Both the position numbers and the translations under genes were made by a program. Shown here one piece after another: positions 1 through 12,749 of a DNA stretch of 64,000 nt (position 1 is its first letter; every line of letters starts with the position of its first letter). Source of the DNA: Rostratula benghalensis (lineage: Eukaryota > Chordata > Aves > Charadriiformes > Rostratulidae). The notes below the pieces were generated by a model. That model made no database searches and was not told the DNA's origin. It saw only the letters and a program-made list of their open reading frames with translations. The stretch is taken from the NCBI GenBank assembly GCA_013399305.1, contig VXAI01000372.1, forward strand, positions 404,591 to 468,590. The letters are read 5' to 3'.

Positions 1-921
1 CCAAAACAAACATGCATTTGTCCTTCAGATGGAACTATATTTTACATAGTCCAGCAATCTGAAAATATTTATATGCAGCAAAATACCTTTGGTTTCAATA
101 TTAACACTCCTCAGGAGGCAAAACTGCAATTTGCCAAAGTTATATACAGAGACGTAGGAATAAATTGTGGAAGATGCTGTTAAAATAACAATGATCATCA
201 ACAATAGAGTAGTTCCCCCTCTTAAAAAATTTTTTTAAAAAAATTATTTATTTTAGTGTCTGACAGTCTGCAATAATCATTAAACCTTCACACAGTTTAT
301 TGTGTGTTACTGTGTAAAAATTCTAACACTACATAATATGTCATATCTGAGAGATGCAGGAGCATGAGCAGCACAGAGAAGATAAAGAATCTCGTATTTA
401 TTTTTGTTAGTCTTCATAAGTTACCCTCAGAACGTTTACCTTATTTTTCCAAGTTCACTACAAAATTAGTCATACCATAGAAAGAGGACTAATGCCATGG
501 AATTGTGACTGCAAGCCACTAAGCAGAAATTTGACATCCATGACAGCCATGCTGTCCACTAATGAAGTGTTACCTTTTTGCTGTTGAAGCTAAAACTCTA
601 TTTCTAACAAAAAACTAAAGCCAAATCTCTTAAATATATAAAATATTGTACTCTGTACTCAAGAGCAATTCTGCTAGCTACAAACAGAAAAAAAAAAGGT
701 AAAGCTTAATAGGAAGTCTGACTGAAAAGCAAAAAAAAAATAATAATCTGAATTTTAAAACAAAGTTTTCTCAAGTTGTAAATGAAATTAAATAGTTGCA
801 ACTTCAATGTCACGGTTCTGTATAAGCTACATAAGAGACAGAAACTTCCCAGAAGCACTTATAGTAACAAACAATGGGAGATAAGACAAAAGGGAGAACG
901 GACACATCTGAGAGTTGACAC
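1..921. other. Intronic sequence, nothing recognised
   Basis: AT-rich sequence with short A runs. No exon, repeat family or RNA gene was recognised. Confidence 0.6.
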
Positions 922-1186
922 ATCTGGGTTGAAAGGGACCTTAAAGATCATTGAGTTCCAACTCCCATGTTGCTAAAAGCTCATCCAACCTGGCCTCCAG
1001 GAATGGGGCATTCACAACTTCTCCCGGAAACCTGTTCCAGTGCCTCACCACCCTCAAAGTAAAGAATTTCTTCCTGAGATCTCATCTAAACCTGTTCCCC
1101 CTCATCCTATCGCTACACTCCCCGAACAAAGAGTCCCTCCTCATCTTTCCTGTAGGCCTCCTTTAGGTACCGGAAGGCCTCCGTAA
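922..1186 (-). mobile_element. CR1 LINE 3'-end fragment
   Basis: The plus strand shows the reverse complement of a CR1 3' region. It starts with GGGTTGAAAGGGACC and TTGAGTTCCAACTCCCATG, followed by CAACCTGGCCTCCAGGAATG, CCTGTTCCAGTGCCTCACC and TTCTTCCTGAGATCTCATCT. This is 3'UTR plus the end of the ORF2 region; the copy is 5'-truncated at about 1186, as is typical for CR1. The terminal octamers are lost. Confidence 0.9.
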
Positions 1187-4100
1187 GTTCAACACCCTAT
1201 TCACAAACTTCCTTTTCCATATTTTCATACACCAAGTGATTTCTGATTATGACTTATCACAATTATCTCTGCTGCTTTACAAACTTTCACCATTTAATTA
1301 GCAATTAGTTAGAACAGACTGACAGCACTAATTGTTTAAGGTAAACATTTCTGTTCCCACTGACACTGAACTAAAACAATTAGAAAATAATAACCAAAAC
1401 CAATTCTTTTGTAGAAACCTACAGAGCCGGTTTCCAAAGTTTCTTAGGTTTGCAATTTTGTCTGTGCAAAGAAGTCCAAAGAGCACAGGCTGCACTCAAG
1501 TATATAAATAAAACCAGCATTTAACAAATCAAGCTGGTAGCACAAATGCCATTTTCATAAAAGGCTTCTTTATTTATGTGTAGGTTAATGCATGAGAAAA
1601 AAAAATAAAAAATAAAAAATTGCATTTTGGTCTGTGAAGTGCTTTCCTTCTTTGCACATCTGTATTTCATAAAACTGTATTTTTTTTATATTCTGTATGT
1701 TAAAATTCCCAAGTTAAGGACAAAAATCAGTGCCACACACTCCTCTCCCAAGCAAATCAGGGTGTTTCTCTAGCAGTTCCCTTTCAGCACATGCAAGGCC
1801 TTTACCTTCAGAGATAAGCCAAAGTTAACGGCACTAATTCAGCATCATACAACCACCTGGACAGATTATTAAAAAAAGCAACAGGCATTCTGGGTTGGAT
1901 TCAAGCCTGCCTGATTCCATGGCTTTAACTAAAAGGGTTGAGGATGTAGCTTTCTGGCTCACCTAAATTCTGAATTAACCTCTGACACCAGCTCTCCCCT
2001 CCTCTATCTTCAGTGACTGTAGATAAAAACTAGGGCAACTGGGCTGCCGGCTGGCACCACAGCCAGTTAGACTGGACGGATCCACCACCTCCGAGCTACA
2101 CTACCCTTCAGACTCCCCAATGCATGTTCAGCTCAGTCTTTACTAAATTAATGGTGTAGCTTTTCTTAATAATTATCTTCAGAGTCATTCCCATTTAGAG
2201 GAACATTTTTAAAAGGCTAGCTGAATATGCAGTGAGCGCTCAGCACTTATAAAAACACTGCCCTTAGAGAATACGGTCTTCAAAGGATTTGGGCTAGGCT
2301 GTGTTCTTAGTGCTACTGACTTCAAGTAAATAACCTGCTTTGTGGAATAGTGCCAAGTATTTACATAGTCGCATGTAAATTTATAATGCAGTGCAGCACT
2401 ATCCAAAAAAGTAAAAAAAAAAAAATATTTCTTGTCCCAAAATGCTGGTACAGACAACTCTCAATTGTTTGGGATACCAGATGGATAAAATATGCAAAGA
2501 ATATCTGTACTAAGCTATTGAAAGACAATCTAGTTAGTATATTAAGTTTGGGAAAATAAAATTTAGGCACAGAATGAAAATGTAAATATTAATTTAGAAG
2601 TTTTGAGAGACTTGAAGTTAATCTTCAACCTGGATGTGACCGTGTATAAATAACAGTTGGCTATATTCAAACAACAGAAAGTCTCCAAACAAGAAAGAGA
2701 GACCCCATCCCCTAAACAGTAAATTGAACAAGTGCTGGTGAGGGAAAACAAGAGAGGTTGCTAGGAGAAGCGAGATTTAAGGAAGAACTTAAAAGAAGAG
2801 CAGGGCTGGCAGACAAGAATGGGAGAGAGGCACCAGGAAAGAAGCACAGCTCAGTCTGCAAGGGGAAAAGAAATAAGAGTAAACAGTAAAATCACTGCAG
2901 AAAACATCCTGTATCTTCAAAGTATTCAAACACATAAGCATGTATGAAATTGCACAGTCCAAAAATCTGCAAAGAACAACCATATGATAACAAAGGGGGC
3001 ATTAAAAAAAGCAGCTGGGAAAGAGGACACCAATAGTAAAGATTTAGGTAAGCCTAATGGAGTTTAGTTCTCTCTTTTCCCTGTGTATAAAGTCTGTAAA
3101 GGGTATTCCTCACAGCAGCAGCACACATATTTGGAAATAGGAAGCAGCTGGCTGAGACAGAGAAGTGGCAGAAACTTGAAGCAGAGAAAAATCACTGCCT
3201 GCCCAGAGGTGGTTAAGGATGAAAAAAACCCAACCCAAAACAATAACAAAAAACAACCACCAACAACAAAACAACAAAAGAAAAACAAAAGAAAAAAATA
3301 ATCAAACTTAAACCAGAATAATCCCAGCCAGCCTTCCCCAAACTGGCTTGATTCTGGCTTTTTACCACTCCCTTCCTCGGGCTGCTATTTGTGCAGCAAC
3401 AGAGCAAACCAGCCTAGGGAACAGTCTGAAATATTTTTTTTTCATTCCCTGTTTTGAGCTGGATTAACTCCCCAGTTCACATGTAACTGCACAAACACCT
3501 GGGCTGACAGAAGGCAGGGAAGGACTGGGGGAGGACTGAGCAGGCAAGGGCAAAACAAGATGACTGACTTCTTTCTGAAGCTGCACCAGCTCACGGTGGC
3601 TTAAAACATTCATCAGAACTGGAGCCTGGAGCAGTCACCCCGTCCCATCTTCTCAAATTTCTCTTTAAAGTAATACTGTTTACAGAGTTCTCCCCAGCTT
3701 GCTCCAAAACACAAAGACTTACCTTATCTGAAAGAGAAACCTTAAAACAAGTAACAAGCAAAAGCCTGAAGACTAACTGCTTTATAGCAAACCAAAATCT
3801 TGTAAAACTCATGAGACATTCCTTGTTGTAAGTACATTCACAGTTCCTGTGTGAAATTTCCTCATAGTACTGCCCTGGTGTACCCACAGTAAACACCCAG
3901 CTATACTTTTAGAAAAGTAGCATTATAGTACTGAATTAGACCAGAAGAAAACCAAATTCTGTAAATACAGAATGTTTTGTGTTTTCCATGCTAAAAGCCA
4001 AACGTTACATCTTTGCTTTTCTGCCCATACTGAGTCTAGTGAACTGGTATTAAGTGCTCCTTGGAGAATTATCTCAACAGACCTTTGCTGGGATGGGAGC

Positions 4101-7100
4101 GCAGCAGCAGCTGGGACATGGCAGAAACTCAGATGCTGCTTTCCTGCCGGTATCAGTGAACTTGATTTACCCATACACAGGCATTACCTAATATCTTACA
4201 CGTAAAACAGTGCCACTCATTTAGCAGCAAGCTTATGACACACAACCCTTTGTTTTTTTAAAAAATAATGCAGCTTCAAGAATAAATAAATGGCATCCCT
4301 GCCCTTCAGAGGCTGCTATCTCCTTAATAGCCTCTGGTGGAAAGCCCAACAATTGGATGTGTTAAGTTTTTCATTCTCAAAGTCCTTTAAGAGAATCATA
4401 TCAGCAGGTGTTATACAACACAATGACAGAATAAACCCTTCTGTATCAGATGCCTGCAGTCATTTACCTGTAGAAACCTGTCTCACTATTTAGGGACTTG
4501 TTGTCATACAGTAAAGGGCGCCCTTGTATTCAGGAAACAGGCAGTACAGGAATACCTTTTCCCCTAATGGTTATTCCTGTTGATCAGAAAACCTCACCCG
4601 GCAGGCAGGACAGCTCTCTGCATTCCCAATTCCCACCCTCCCTCACATCTACAGAACTCTGCCAGAAAGCACCAGACGTAATGGCTTCATGGATGTGGCC
4701 AGCTCTCTTCTGGGCCACAGACTGAGCAACACTTTGACAAATGCCATCAAACTGTTAATTATTAGTCTTGTAGTAAGCAAGCCAAGTTTGATTAAAGGTA
4801 CTACAGTAACTTACAATAACTTCCACAATCACCTGTCTTTGTTACAGAAGTTAAACACAGCATGAAGCTGAAAACTGGGCACTTAAGACTAGTTTTCAGT
4901 AGTATTTGGAAGTCAGGACAACGCACCACTTAACACACTGACTGAACTCCTCAAAGCAGTTTGGTTTAGTAACTTACAATAAAACAAATAGGAAAACACG
5001 GAGCTAAGCCGATGCATCACAAAGGCAGGCTAAAAAAATCTTCATCCCATACTTTCACTTTAAGAAATGCCTACACTAAATATAGAGAAAAAAAAAATTT
5101 CTACATGTTCACTGTAGCAAAAACCATAAATCATAACAGCACAGCAGTATACAGAATTTGACTTTTATTTCAGAGTTACATTTTTAAACTGGCCTTGCCT
5201 GATGGTTCATAAATAGTAGCTTATCCCAAATGAGTTACTAATAAGGCATTTTACCAAATATAGAATAATGCATCTTGCACAGACTATGCTTTAGAGTGTT
5301 CAATGGTGGTTTATTTAGCAGTACGGGAGTTGAAAACTCACATTACTTCCTTGGACAGTTATCCAGGTATCCTGGGATATGGTAACAGACAAAAGCAACT
5401 GAGTTAGCATGTTTGAATTCACCAACCTGTGGACAAGATTCAATATGCAACCATGTCTTACACTTCTACTTCACAGCAATGCACAAAGGAGAGATTTCCA
5501 TAAGCTGTCACCAGCAGGGTGAGAAGATATGTTGACTCCAAGTCTCCCTCAAAGGAGGGCACCAGTAGGTAGGTAACAATATGGTTAACAGTTATTTTTC
5601 AGACCATCCCCCTGTCTTTGAAAGACCCAGGCTACATCCTGTCTTAACACAACATCATGATCTAACTAGTGGGTTTATGATACGCAAATCAACCCAGAAA
5701 TTTGTCCCCTGGTCTAAAACATGCCAAAAGGGCTTAAGAGCTAAGTGACAGCCTAAGATCCTCACAATCAAAAGAGATGCGATGCATATTAGAGACTCAG
5801 TCCCTCCTTTAAAGTACGACAGTCCTAATTTTCATGCCTTTATTATCCAAAGCAAATAGCTAAGAAGCTCCTACAAAAATTCAAAATACTTTATTCGGTT
5901 TAAAATGTAATTGATTTGCAATGACTTGCTTTCAAATAACTTTGTAAATACATGTATCAGTTCTCAGTATTAATAAAGTATCAACTCCTTATTTATTGGT
6001 TACTCATCTTTATAAGGAGGATCCTTAAAGAGCAAAAGGAAAACCCTTTAATGGAACAAGGGAAGGGGAGGTGGGAATGAGGAGGGTAGGAAGGGGCCAG
6101 AATACACCTACTAATATCCTACCGAAAACTCAGGTTTTCAGAAAGCAATCTGTTGCAATTCTCCCCCTTGTCACGGATACCTCAATTCTGTTGGCACTAC
6201 CATCAGTATTCACTTCAGCAGGAAGTCCCAAAGCATCAGAAGAGAACATTGCACAGCATCAGCGAACACACTGAAGTTAATTTACTTGCAAATAGCAGTT
6301 CTCACGTTCTTAAAAGTTAACAACCTTCAAGAAAAGGTTTTAATCAAGATGGAAAATGAGGAATATTTTCCTGAAGTGTCCTTTAAACTTTTATCCCTGT
6401 GTTATCTTCTTTTGAATGCTGTAGCAATGGAAAGCACTTATCTCATGTTCTCTTACAGCACAGAGGCTGCCCTTTCATTATCAGTTTTTAAGAAGCTGTA
6501 AACTTATCGTAGCTGCTAGAATACTTCAGAAGGGAAAAAAAAAATAATCAGTAATGATGTACATATCATCTGCCTCTGGGAAAATAAAAACTGCCAGTGA
6601 TATGATGGGAAAGATCTCCTTAGAATCCTTTCAGTAGTTACTCCTTGCAGTAGTTTTATTGTAACCAAGCAGTGTAATTTCAAGTAACATTCTACAGCAT
6701 GCTAAAGGCAAGCTCCTAAAATACAGCTCTGCTCCAAACAACAGAGAATGCTATTGTAGGTCTCGTGTTTACAGCCGCTCACCAATTGTGTCATATTTGC
6801 AAAGCTTTCAAGGAAAATGATAACTTTTTCCCCCCTGCTGCTGAGACTTCAGCCTTAGCCTGAAATTCCGCCTAGGATTTTGATAACAAGCTCAGTACAA
6901 CACCAGAGTTAGTGAGCCTGCAGAACTTGCTCCTCCTCACAATTTTAGCTAAAAATTCCGAGCATTTTGGCCAATGTACTTGGAAAAGTATGTTCTAGAG
7001 TCTTAGCAAAATCAAATTAGGAGAGCAATATGCAGAACAGAACTCCTAGATTCTAAGAGACAGCATTCCACTGTATGAGTTATAGATGCACGTGGGACAT

Positions 7101-7297
7101 AAACATATCTGCATCATATTACTGCTGTGACCAGCAATTCTTATTTCTTCCCTTCTGTGCCTCAATTTTTCTGCACAGGTAATACTAATCTTTATCATAA
7201 AATGCTACAATTCTATACCTCCATCACCAAGACCCCTAGCTAGAAGGGAAGAAACTGGAGTTGCAGTCCTGCTGCCAGAACTGTTCACATATTAGTT
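1187..7297. other. Intronic sequence without recognised gene
   Basis: AT-rich unique-looking sequence with A-rich patches (2413-2425, and a CAACAA/AAAC-rich stretch at 3236-3300). Open frames up to about 100 codons occur on both strands without any recognisable domain or coding bias. Confidence 0.55.
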
Positions 7298-7385
7298 TGT
7301 TATAATAATACTATTATAAATATTTTATATATTAATATATTATATATACTATAGCAAACATAAATAATATTTATATAATACATAC
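7298..7385. repeat. AT-rich low-complexity tract with palindromic segments
   Basis: A run of TATA/ATAT/AATA words, nearly free of G and C for about 85 bp, with local self-complementary stretches (for example around TATATATTAATATATTATATATA). It is intronic, with no sign of a gene. Confidence 0.8.
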
Positions 7386-7839
7386 ATTCATTAAAACAAT
7401 AAAGAAACACAAAAATAACCTGAGAAGAAGAAACTGAACCAGGTATACACCTTCTCAAAGCCAGGTCATTCACTAGAAATTCTTCTGCTTGTTTGCTCTT
7501 CTGGCCCCACAATTCCTGCATTTCAGATTGCCCCACACTACCCTCTCGGTTTTCAACTCCCCTTAAAGCAGCAAAAGTGGGTTTTCTGTGAGTCAGGAAC
7601 GGGACTTAGAACAGCTCTGAACAAAAAATGAAAAATAAAAAAACATAATCAAAGAGCATTCAGCCTTGTGTCACCCATCACAAGCCTTATCATTCTGGAC
7701 TCCGAGCAAAGACAAATTCTCTGTACAGAGCATTAAACAAACACATGAACTGTCAAGTGGAAAGACAGTTCAGCTGCACCTGCAAGCAAAGTGTCACCTA
7801 TCCACATGTTTATATGGCACCCTAACTCCCACAGGTGCA
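7386..7839. other. Intronic sequence, nothing recognised
   Basis: No exon or repeat family identified. The sequence immediately right of it grades into the old CR1 copy, whose 5' limit is uncertain by perhaps 50-100 bp. Confidence 0.5.
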
Positions 7840-8631
7840 GGGGAAACTGGCACTGCAGTGAATGCAACTCACTTTGAATTCGACAAAGCTGAAGACACCA
7901 TCCACCATGGTGTTCATAAAGCCAAAACATTTGAGACATCATGATTGGGCTGGCTGGTCTAGAAGGTAAGCACAAATTAGCTGGATTACTAAGTTTGCAC
8001 AGTTGTGATTAACAGTACAAAGTCCAACTAGCAGACAGGCACTACAGGGATCCCTCAGGGGTAATGCTGTCTCAATTAGCAACGAGACAGCAAGGCAGAA
8101 GACACCCTAGGTAAGTATACAAATGACACCAAGCTGTGGGAGCAGTCAATACATCAGAAGGTGGAACTGCCATTCAGGGGGACCTTGGCAAGTTGGAGAA
8201 CCAGGCTGACAGGGACTTCATCTGTCTTTGAACTATTAGAAAGTCTCACACCTGAAACAGGCAGGGACTGACCAGCTAAGGAACAACTTGCACAAAAGGA
8301 GCTCAATGTCTTTATGGACAAGTTGAGCAGGAGTCAATGGCATGCTCTTGCATCAAGAAAGGCCTGAGTATTCATGTACTGAGTATTCACAAAAGTGTGG
8401 CCAACAGTGGAGAGAAGTGGTTACTCCCCTCTGTTCAATACCTTTAAGACTGCATCTGGAGAGCCATATTCAGGTCTAGGTTCTTAAACACAACTTAAGT
8501 CCCACGGAGTGAGTACTGAGATGGTTGAGGGACGGAGCACGTGAGTGAACGTTGAGAGAACTGAGCTTGTTCAACCCAGCTTTTAGGACCTAACTACCTA
8601 GTGAGGGAGGTATAGGGAATATATCTATGTG

Positions 8632-8662
<31 letters not shown>

Positions 8663-8812
8663 ATGTTCTTCTCAAATACATACAGACATATAGAACAAAA
8701 GACAACAGATGCAAGTTGCAGCAAGAGGAAATCTGATTAGATACTAGGAAAAAGAATAATCTTTGCCATGAAGATTGCAGTGAACACACTGCAACAGGGT
8801 ACCCAGAGATGT
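7840..8812 (+). mobile_element. Old CR1 LINE copy, 5' portion (reverse transcriptase remnant)
   Basis: Degenerate CR1 ORF2 on the plus strand. Visible in order are a motif-A-like FDKAEDTIHH (7879-7908), a clear TTGIPQG box (8041-8061), and the catalytic box changed from FADDTKL to YTNDTKL (8116 onward). The C-terminal region follows, then a 3'UTR start with AGGAAATCTGATTAGATACT and GCAACAGGGTACCCAGAGA (8791-8809). Frameshifts and stops abound. A TA/TG microsatellite (8619-8664) interrupts it. The copy breaks at about 8812, where a second CR1 begins, and appears to resume at 9554. Confidence 0.8.
8619..8664. repeat. (TA)n(TG)n microsatellite
   Basis: ATATATATATAT followed by GTGTGTGTGTGTGTGTGT within the old CR1 copy. 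Confidence 0.95.
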
Positions 8813-9553
8813 GCCTGCGGAGGGATCTGGACAGGCTGTATTGATGGGCTGAGGCCAACAGTATGAGGTTCAACAAGGCCAAGTGCCAGGTCCCATACTT
8901 TGGTCACAACTCCATGCAGCACTACAGGCTTGGGGAAGAGTGGCTGGAGAGCTGCCTGGCAGAAAAGAACCTGGGGGTGCTGGTCATCTATCGGCTGAAC
9001 ATGAGCCAGCAATGTGCTCAAGGGGCCAAGAAGGCCAACAGCATCTTGGCCTGTATCAGAAACAGTGTGGTGAGTAGGACTCACCATATAGAGCAGGTCC
9101 AGAGAAGGGCAACAAAGCTGGTGAGGGGTCTAGAGAATAAGTCTTATGAAGAGAGGCTTAGGGAGCTGGGGTTGTTCAGCCTAGAGAAAAGGAGGCTGAG
9201 GAGAGACCGTATCACTCTACAACTACCTGAAAGGAAGTTGTAGAGAGGCAGGGGTTGGTCTCTTCTCCCAAGTCACAGGCAATAGGACAAGAGGAAATGA
9301 CCTCAAGAACCAGAAGAGGTTCAGATTGTATATTAGGAAATATTTTTACACTGAAAGGGTTATTGAGCATTGGAACGAGCTATGCAGGGAAGTGGTTGAA
9401 GCACCTTCCCTGGAGATATTTAAAAGATGGGTAGACACAGTGCTTAGAGATATGGTTTAGTGATGGTTTTTATCAATTAGGTTGATGGTTGGAATTGATG
9501 ATCTGAAAGGTCCCTTCCAACCTAGACAATTCTATGATTCAATGATACTATGA
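8813..9553 (+). mobile_element. Younger CR1 LINE copy nested in older CR1
   Basis: CR1 ORF2 C-terminus plus 3'UTR on the plus strand. An open frame of 126 codons (8863-9243) includes [56 protein letters not shown] and [19 protein letters not shown], all hallmark CR1 stretches. Between NSVVSRT and EQVQRRATK about 35-40 family-typical codons (the VILPLYSALVRPHLEYC block) are missing without loss of frame. The 3' end carries AAAGGTCCCTTCCAACCTAG and degenerate octamers ATTCTATG/ATTCAATG/ATACTATG, ending at about 9553. The copy is 5'-truncated and cannot encode a functional enzyme. Confidence 0.92.
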
Positions 9554-9680
9554 CATGTCCACTGCTAGAGACAACAAAGACTCAACCAGAGCAGGGCTTC
9601 AGCAACCTACTGAGGACATGAGCAGGGAATTGGAGAGATGACTTCCAGAGGCTACTTCCAATCTAAATTATTCTCCAATC
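9554..9680 (+). mobile_element. Old CR1 LINE copy, 3' portion (continuation of 7840-8812)
   Basis: Contains ACTCAACCAGAGCAGGGCTT, AGCAACCTACTGAGG and GATGACTTCCAGAGGCTACT, then CTTCCAATCTAAATTATTCT. These are a degraded CR1 3'UTR end. It supplies the 3' terminus missing from the copy broken at 8812, supporting insertion of the 8813-9553 element into an older copy. Confidence 0.7.
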
Positions 9681-12600
9681 CCACACAGGCTTCCTGAATT
9701 GTCTCCTCTGCATTTCATGACCTTCAAATATAAACATTTCCCTATATGTACCACAATTTCTCTGATTGCTGGAGAGCTATTGGAAAACGCTCTGTGGGTT
9801 TTTTTAACTTTTTTAAATTTTATTTTATTTTGTCCTTACGTTCTTGGTACTACTTCTCAGATGAGGTTCTTGGCTTCTGATTGCACTCTTTACTTCCCCA
9901 GTTGCAACAGGACAAAATTGACCAGTTTACAGCTCTGCTGGGATGGCTGCCAAAATTACCAGCAAAAAACAAGAGTGGAGCATTCTCTTGTTTCATCCCT
10001 GAATGACTGTGAGAAGCAGCTGAGACACTGAAGCCATCAGTTCAAATGAGGAATGACTACAGTAGCAACCAATACTTGAATTGCTTTCCTCTGCCACAGA
10101 AAGAGCTTAGAGTCTAGGTGGAAGATAATTAATATTAAACTGAATCTTGATAAAAATACTTCTCAACTGAAAGACTATAATCTGAATACGTACTGGAAAT
10201 AATTATTGGCAATGAACTGGGTACTCCAGATGTGACAAAAATGCAGTGATTTGGGAGTCCTCGGAGACAGCAGTACAGATGCAGCCCATCTGTTGCATTC
10301 TCTAGAAGATGAATTCTTTAATGACCAGAAATTTTCATACAGAAAAGAGAATTCAACTTAGATTCTGCAGAAGTTAACAGCATTCATATCGGAAAACCAA
10401 ACTCCAGAAAAGTACAGAACAGAGCATTCTCTGATTTCAGGTACCAACTGAGACACAGCAACCAACTCCAGTTGGTTCTTTAAAAGAGGACTTCTTCAGT
10501 AATGACTTCGTTATTTTACATTTCCTTCCTCATCTCCCCGGAGATCAAGGATAGTCCACTGGTGATTTCAATGGCACGTTTCAAAAGAAATATTCTCAAT
10601 TCAGACAGCCCAGCTATTTCACCCAACAGGAAAAGCTGAATAGGCAGAGCTTCATTACCCTGAAGCCATAGCTTCTTCAGTGGGCAGAGGAGGAAGTGCA
10701 TTTTTAATGCAAGTTACCTAGAAGGGGATAAAATGCTTGCAAAGCAGGGACACTGGTGCTTTCTCAGAAAGTAGCGATTTCAGGTAGCCTCTCAAATTTT
10801 TTGCAGTCTAACTTGAAACACCAGCTTTTTTTTGTTCTGGAATTGTGTCATCTATTACAGTACGTGAAATGACAATAACAACTTTGTTTCCCCATGGAAG
10901 CTGCAGGGCCAAAGGGCTCTCTACAAGCACAACAAAAAGCTGAAAGGACCAATTATAGAAGGAAAAATACTGTAAAATAGATAAGGTAAGAAATTCTCCT
11001 GACAATAAGACGGGGCAATGTTTGGAGTTCTAGTTTTTCTGCAATAAAGACACATTTCAGTTAGCACATGTCATGTTACTGAATATGCATAATTTTACTG
11101 CATAATTTTCTCTTCATATTAAAAAGATTATAGCATATAAGTTAGACACAATATTTTGTCCACACTAAAAGGATTTTTGTTTCAGCCTATACATTTTCTC
11201 TCTCTTAAAATTTGCTTTCTATCATATTTAGTTCATATAAAATAAGATAAAATATATTGTTCACCATTCCTCCCTGCTTACCAATACAAAAGGAACCTGA
11301 AGAACACTTGGATTTCTATGTCCTGTTGAGGCATAAGCTAAAGACTTTATTTTTGGCAGACAAGCTGCACCTTCATTGAAGAAACAGTTATATATCTCTA
11401 TTTAAAAATACTGATTAGCAAATCTCATAGCACTTTACCAACACATGCAGTCAAAACATCACTGAAACTACTGTATTTCTCCCAGACTGGAAGGATGTTG
11501 AAAACTTAAATGATTCACTTACAGCTGATGTAAAGACCTCCATAATTTATGTTTTACTGTCAAATGCTTAAAGGATTAAATCGAAATAAAACCCACAATA
11601 TACAAGCTTCAAAGCACATGTTATCTTCAACATCTTATTTCCAATTAGCAAGTCAAAATAAAGAGTATTTGGCTTCAAAAGCAGAGCTCTGGAAGAAATA
11701 AAGATTTTGGTTGGTTTGGGTTTCATTTAAGGTTGCTACTTTCCCAAAATGCTGAAACTGGGTAAAACGGAAAAATTATTCTCTCTCAAACTGGGGGAAA
11801 ATAGCAACCACTATGTGATTGAGTATTACAGCATTCGTATTTACAATACTGAGCCAATATGGCAGTTAAACTTAAAAGGCATTTTATTTTGCCTTCAAGG
11901 AAGGACATGGACTTGCCATAAAGGCAGGCTAACAGCGAAAAGGTTAGAAAAGGCTCAGCTCACATTTTTACTTGGCAGGAGGTTACAAAATCCTAAAGAA
12001 AAAATATCTTTCATTGAGAAGCATTTCCAGTATGAAATTTGTGCATGAAAACTATGTAACGCAAAAAAAAAAAAAATCTTAGTGACAAAAATATGAAGAA
12101 ATAAGACAGCTCTTGAAAAGTACTTTTCCCCCCATTTTTTAAAATGCTTATACTTTATTAGGATGTAAAAAATCATTATTAAGGCCACTTTTAAGATATG
12201 GGGACAGGACAGGTATGAGAATCAATCCAGTTTTTCCACAACAAATATGAAAGGTAATACCATTTCTGTGATATACCATCACTTTCTTCTTATAACATTA
12301 AAAGTGCAAGACAAAAAAAGCTACCTAAGACTTAAGAATATGATGAAAGTGTACCCAGTTTCAGAATACCTCAAGCAAAAATATTTGCAGATAGTAAGCC
12401 AGAAGTGCTTAACAGGTCTCAATGCCAGATTTTATTCATCCTATTTTGCATTAATGATCATAATTAAACTATTTAATAAACTGAATTTGTCTATAAGGCA
12501 TCATTCTTACTGTATTAAAATGCTAATACAGAATCTTCAAAATTATTTTAATGAAGGAGAGGTTTTAATTTTCTAATTGACTTAAAATGCAGAAAACATT

Positions 12601-12723
12601 AGTGATGACTACAACCAGGAACATTTTTCCATGGCTGTATCAAAACCATCAACCACAATTGATCATATTCGCTACCGGGATTTAATTAAACAAAGCATCA
12701 GTTAACACTTTTCTTCTTTCTTC
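9681..12723. other. Intronic sequence, nothing recognised
   Basis: AT-rich sequence without recognisable exon, RNA or repeat family. Frames of about 100 codons at 11749-12048 and 12247-12576 are lysine/leucine-rich, A/T-driven and show no known domain. Confidence 0.55.
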
Positions 12724-12749
12724 TTTTTTTTTTTTTTCCCCCCCCCCCC
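12724..12749. repeat. Poly(T)-poly(C) tract
   Basis: About 14 T followed by about 12 C: a pure pyrimidine run on plus, purine on minus. Confidence 0.95.

Noticed and set aside
2763..2785. Second U12-like branch word (TTCCTTAAAT) on minus
   Set aside because: The final pyrimidine is missing, and the downstream sequence does not match BRF1.
3181..3220. U12-like branch site (ATCCTTAACC) 14 nt before a CAG acceptor on minus, considered as the partner of the U12-type donor
   Set aside because: The sequence after the acceptor does not encode the highly conserved next BRF1 segment and reaches a stop within about 30 codons.
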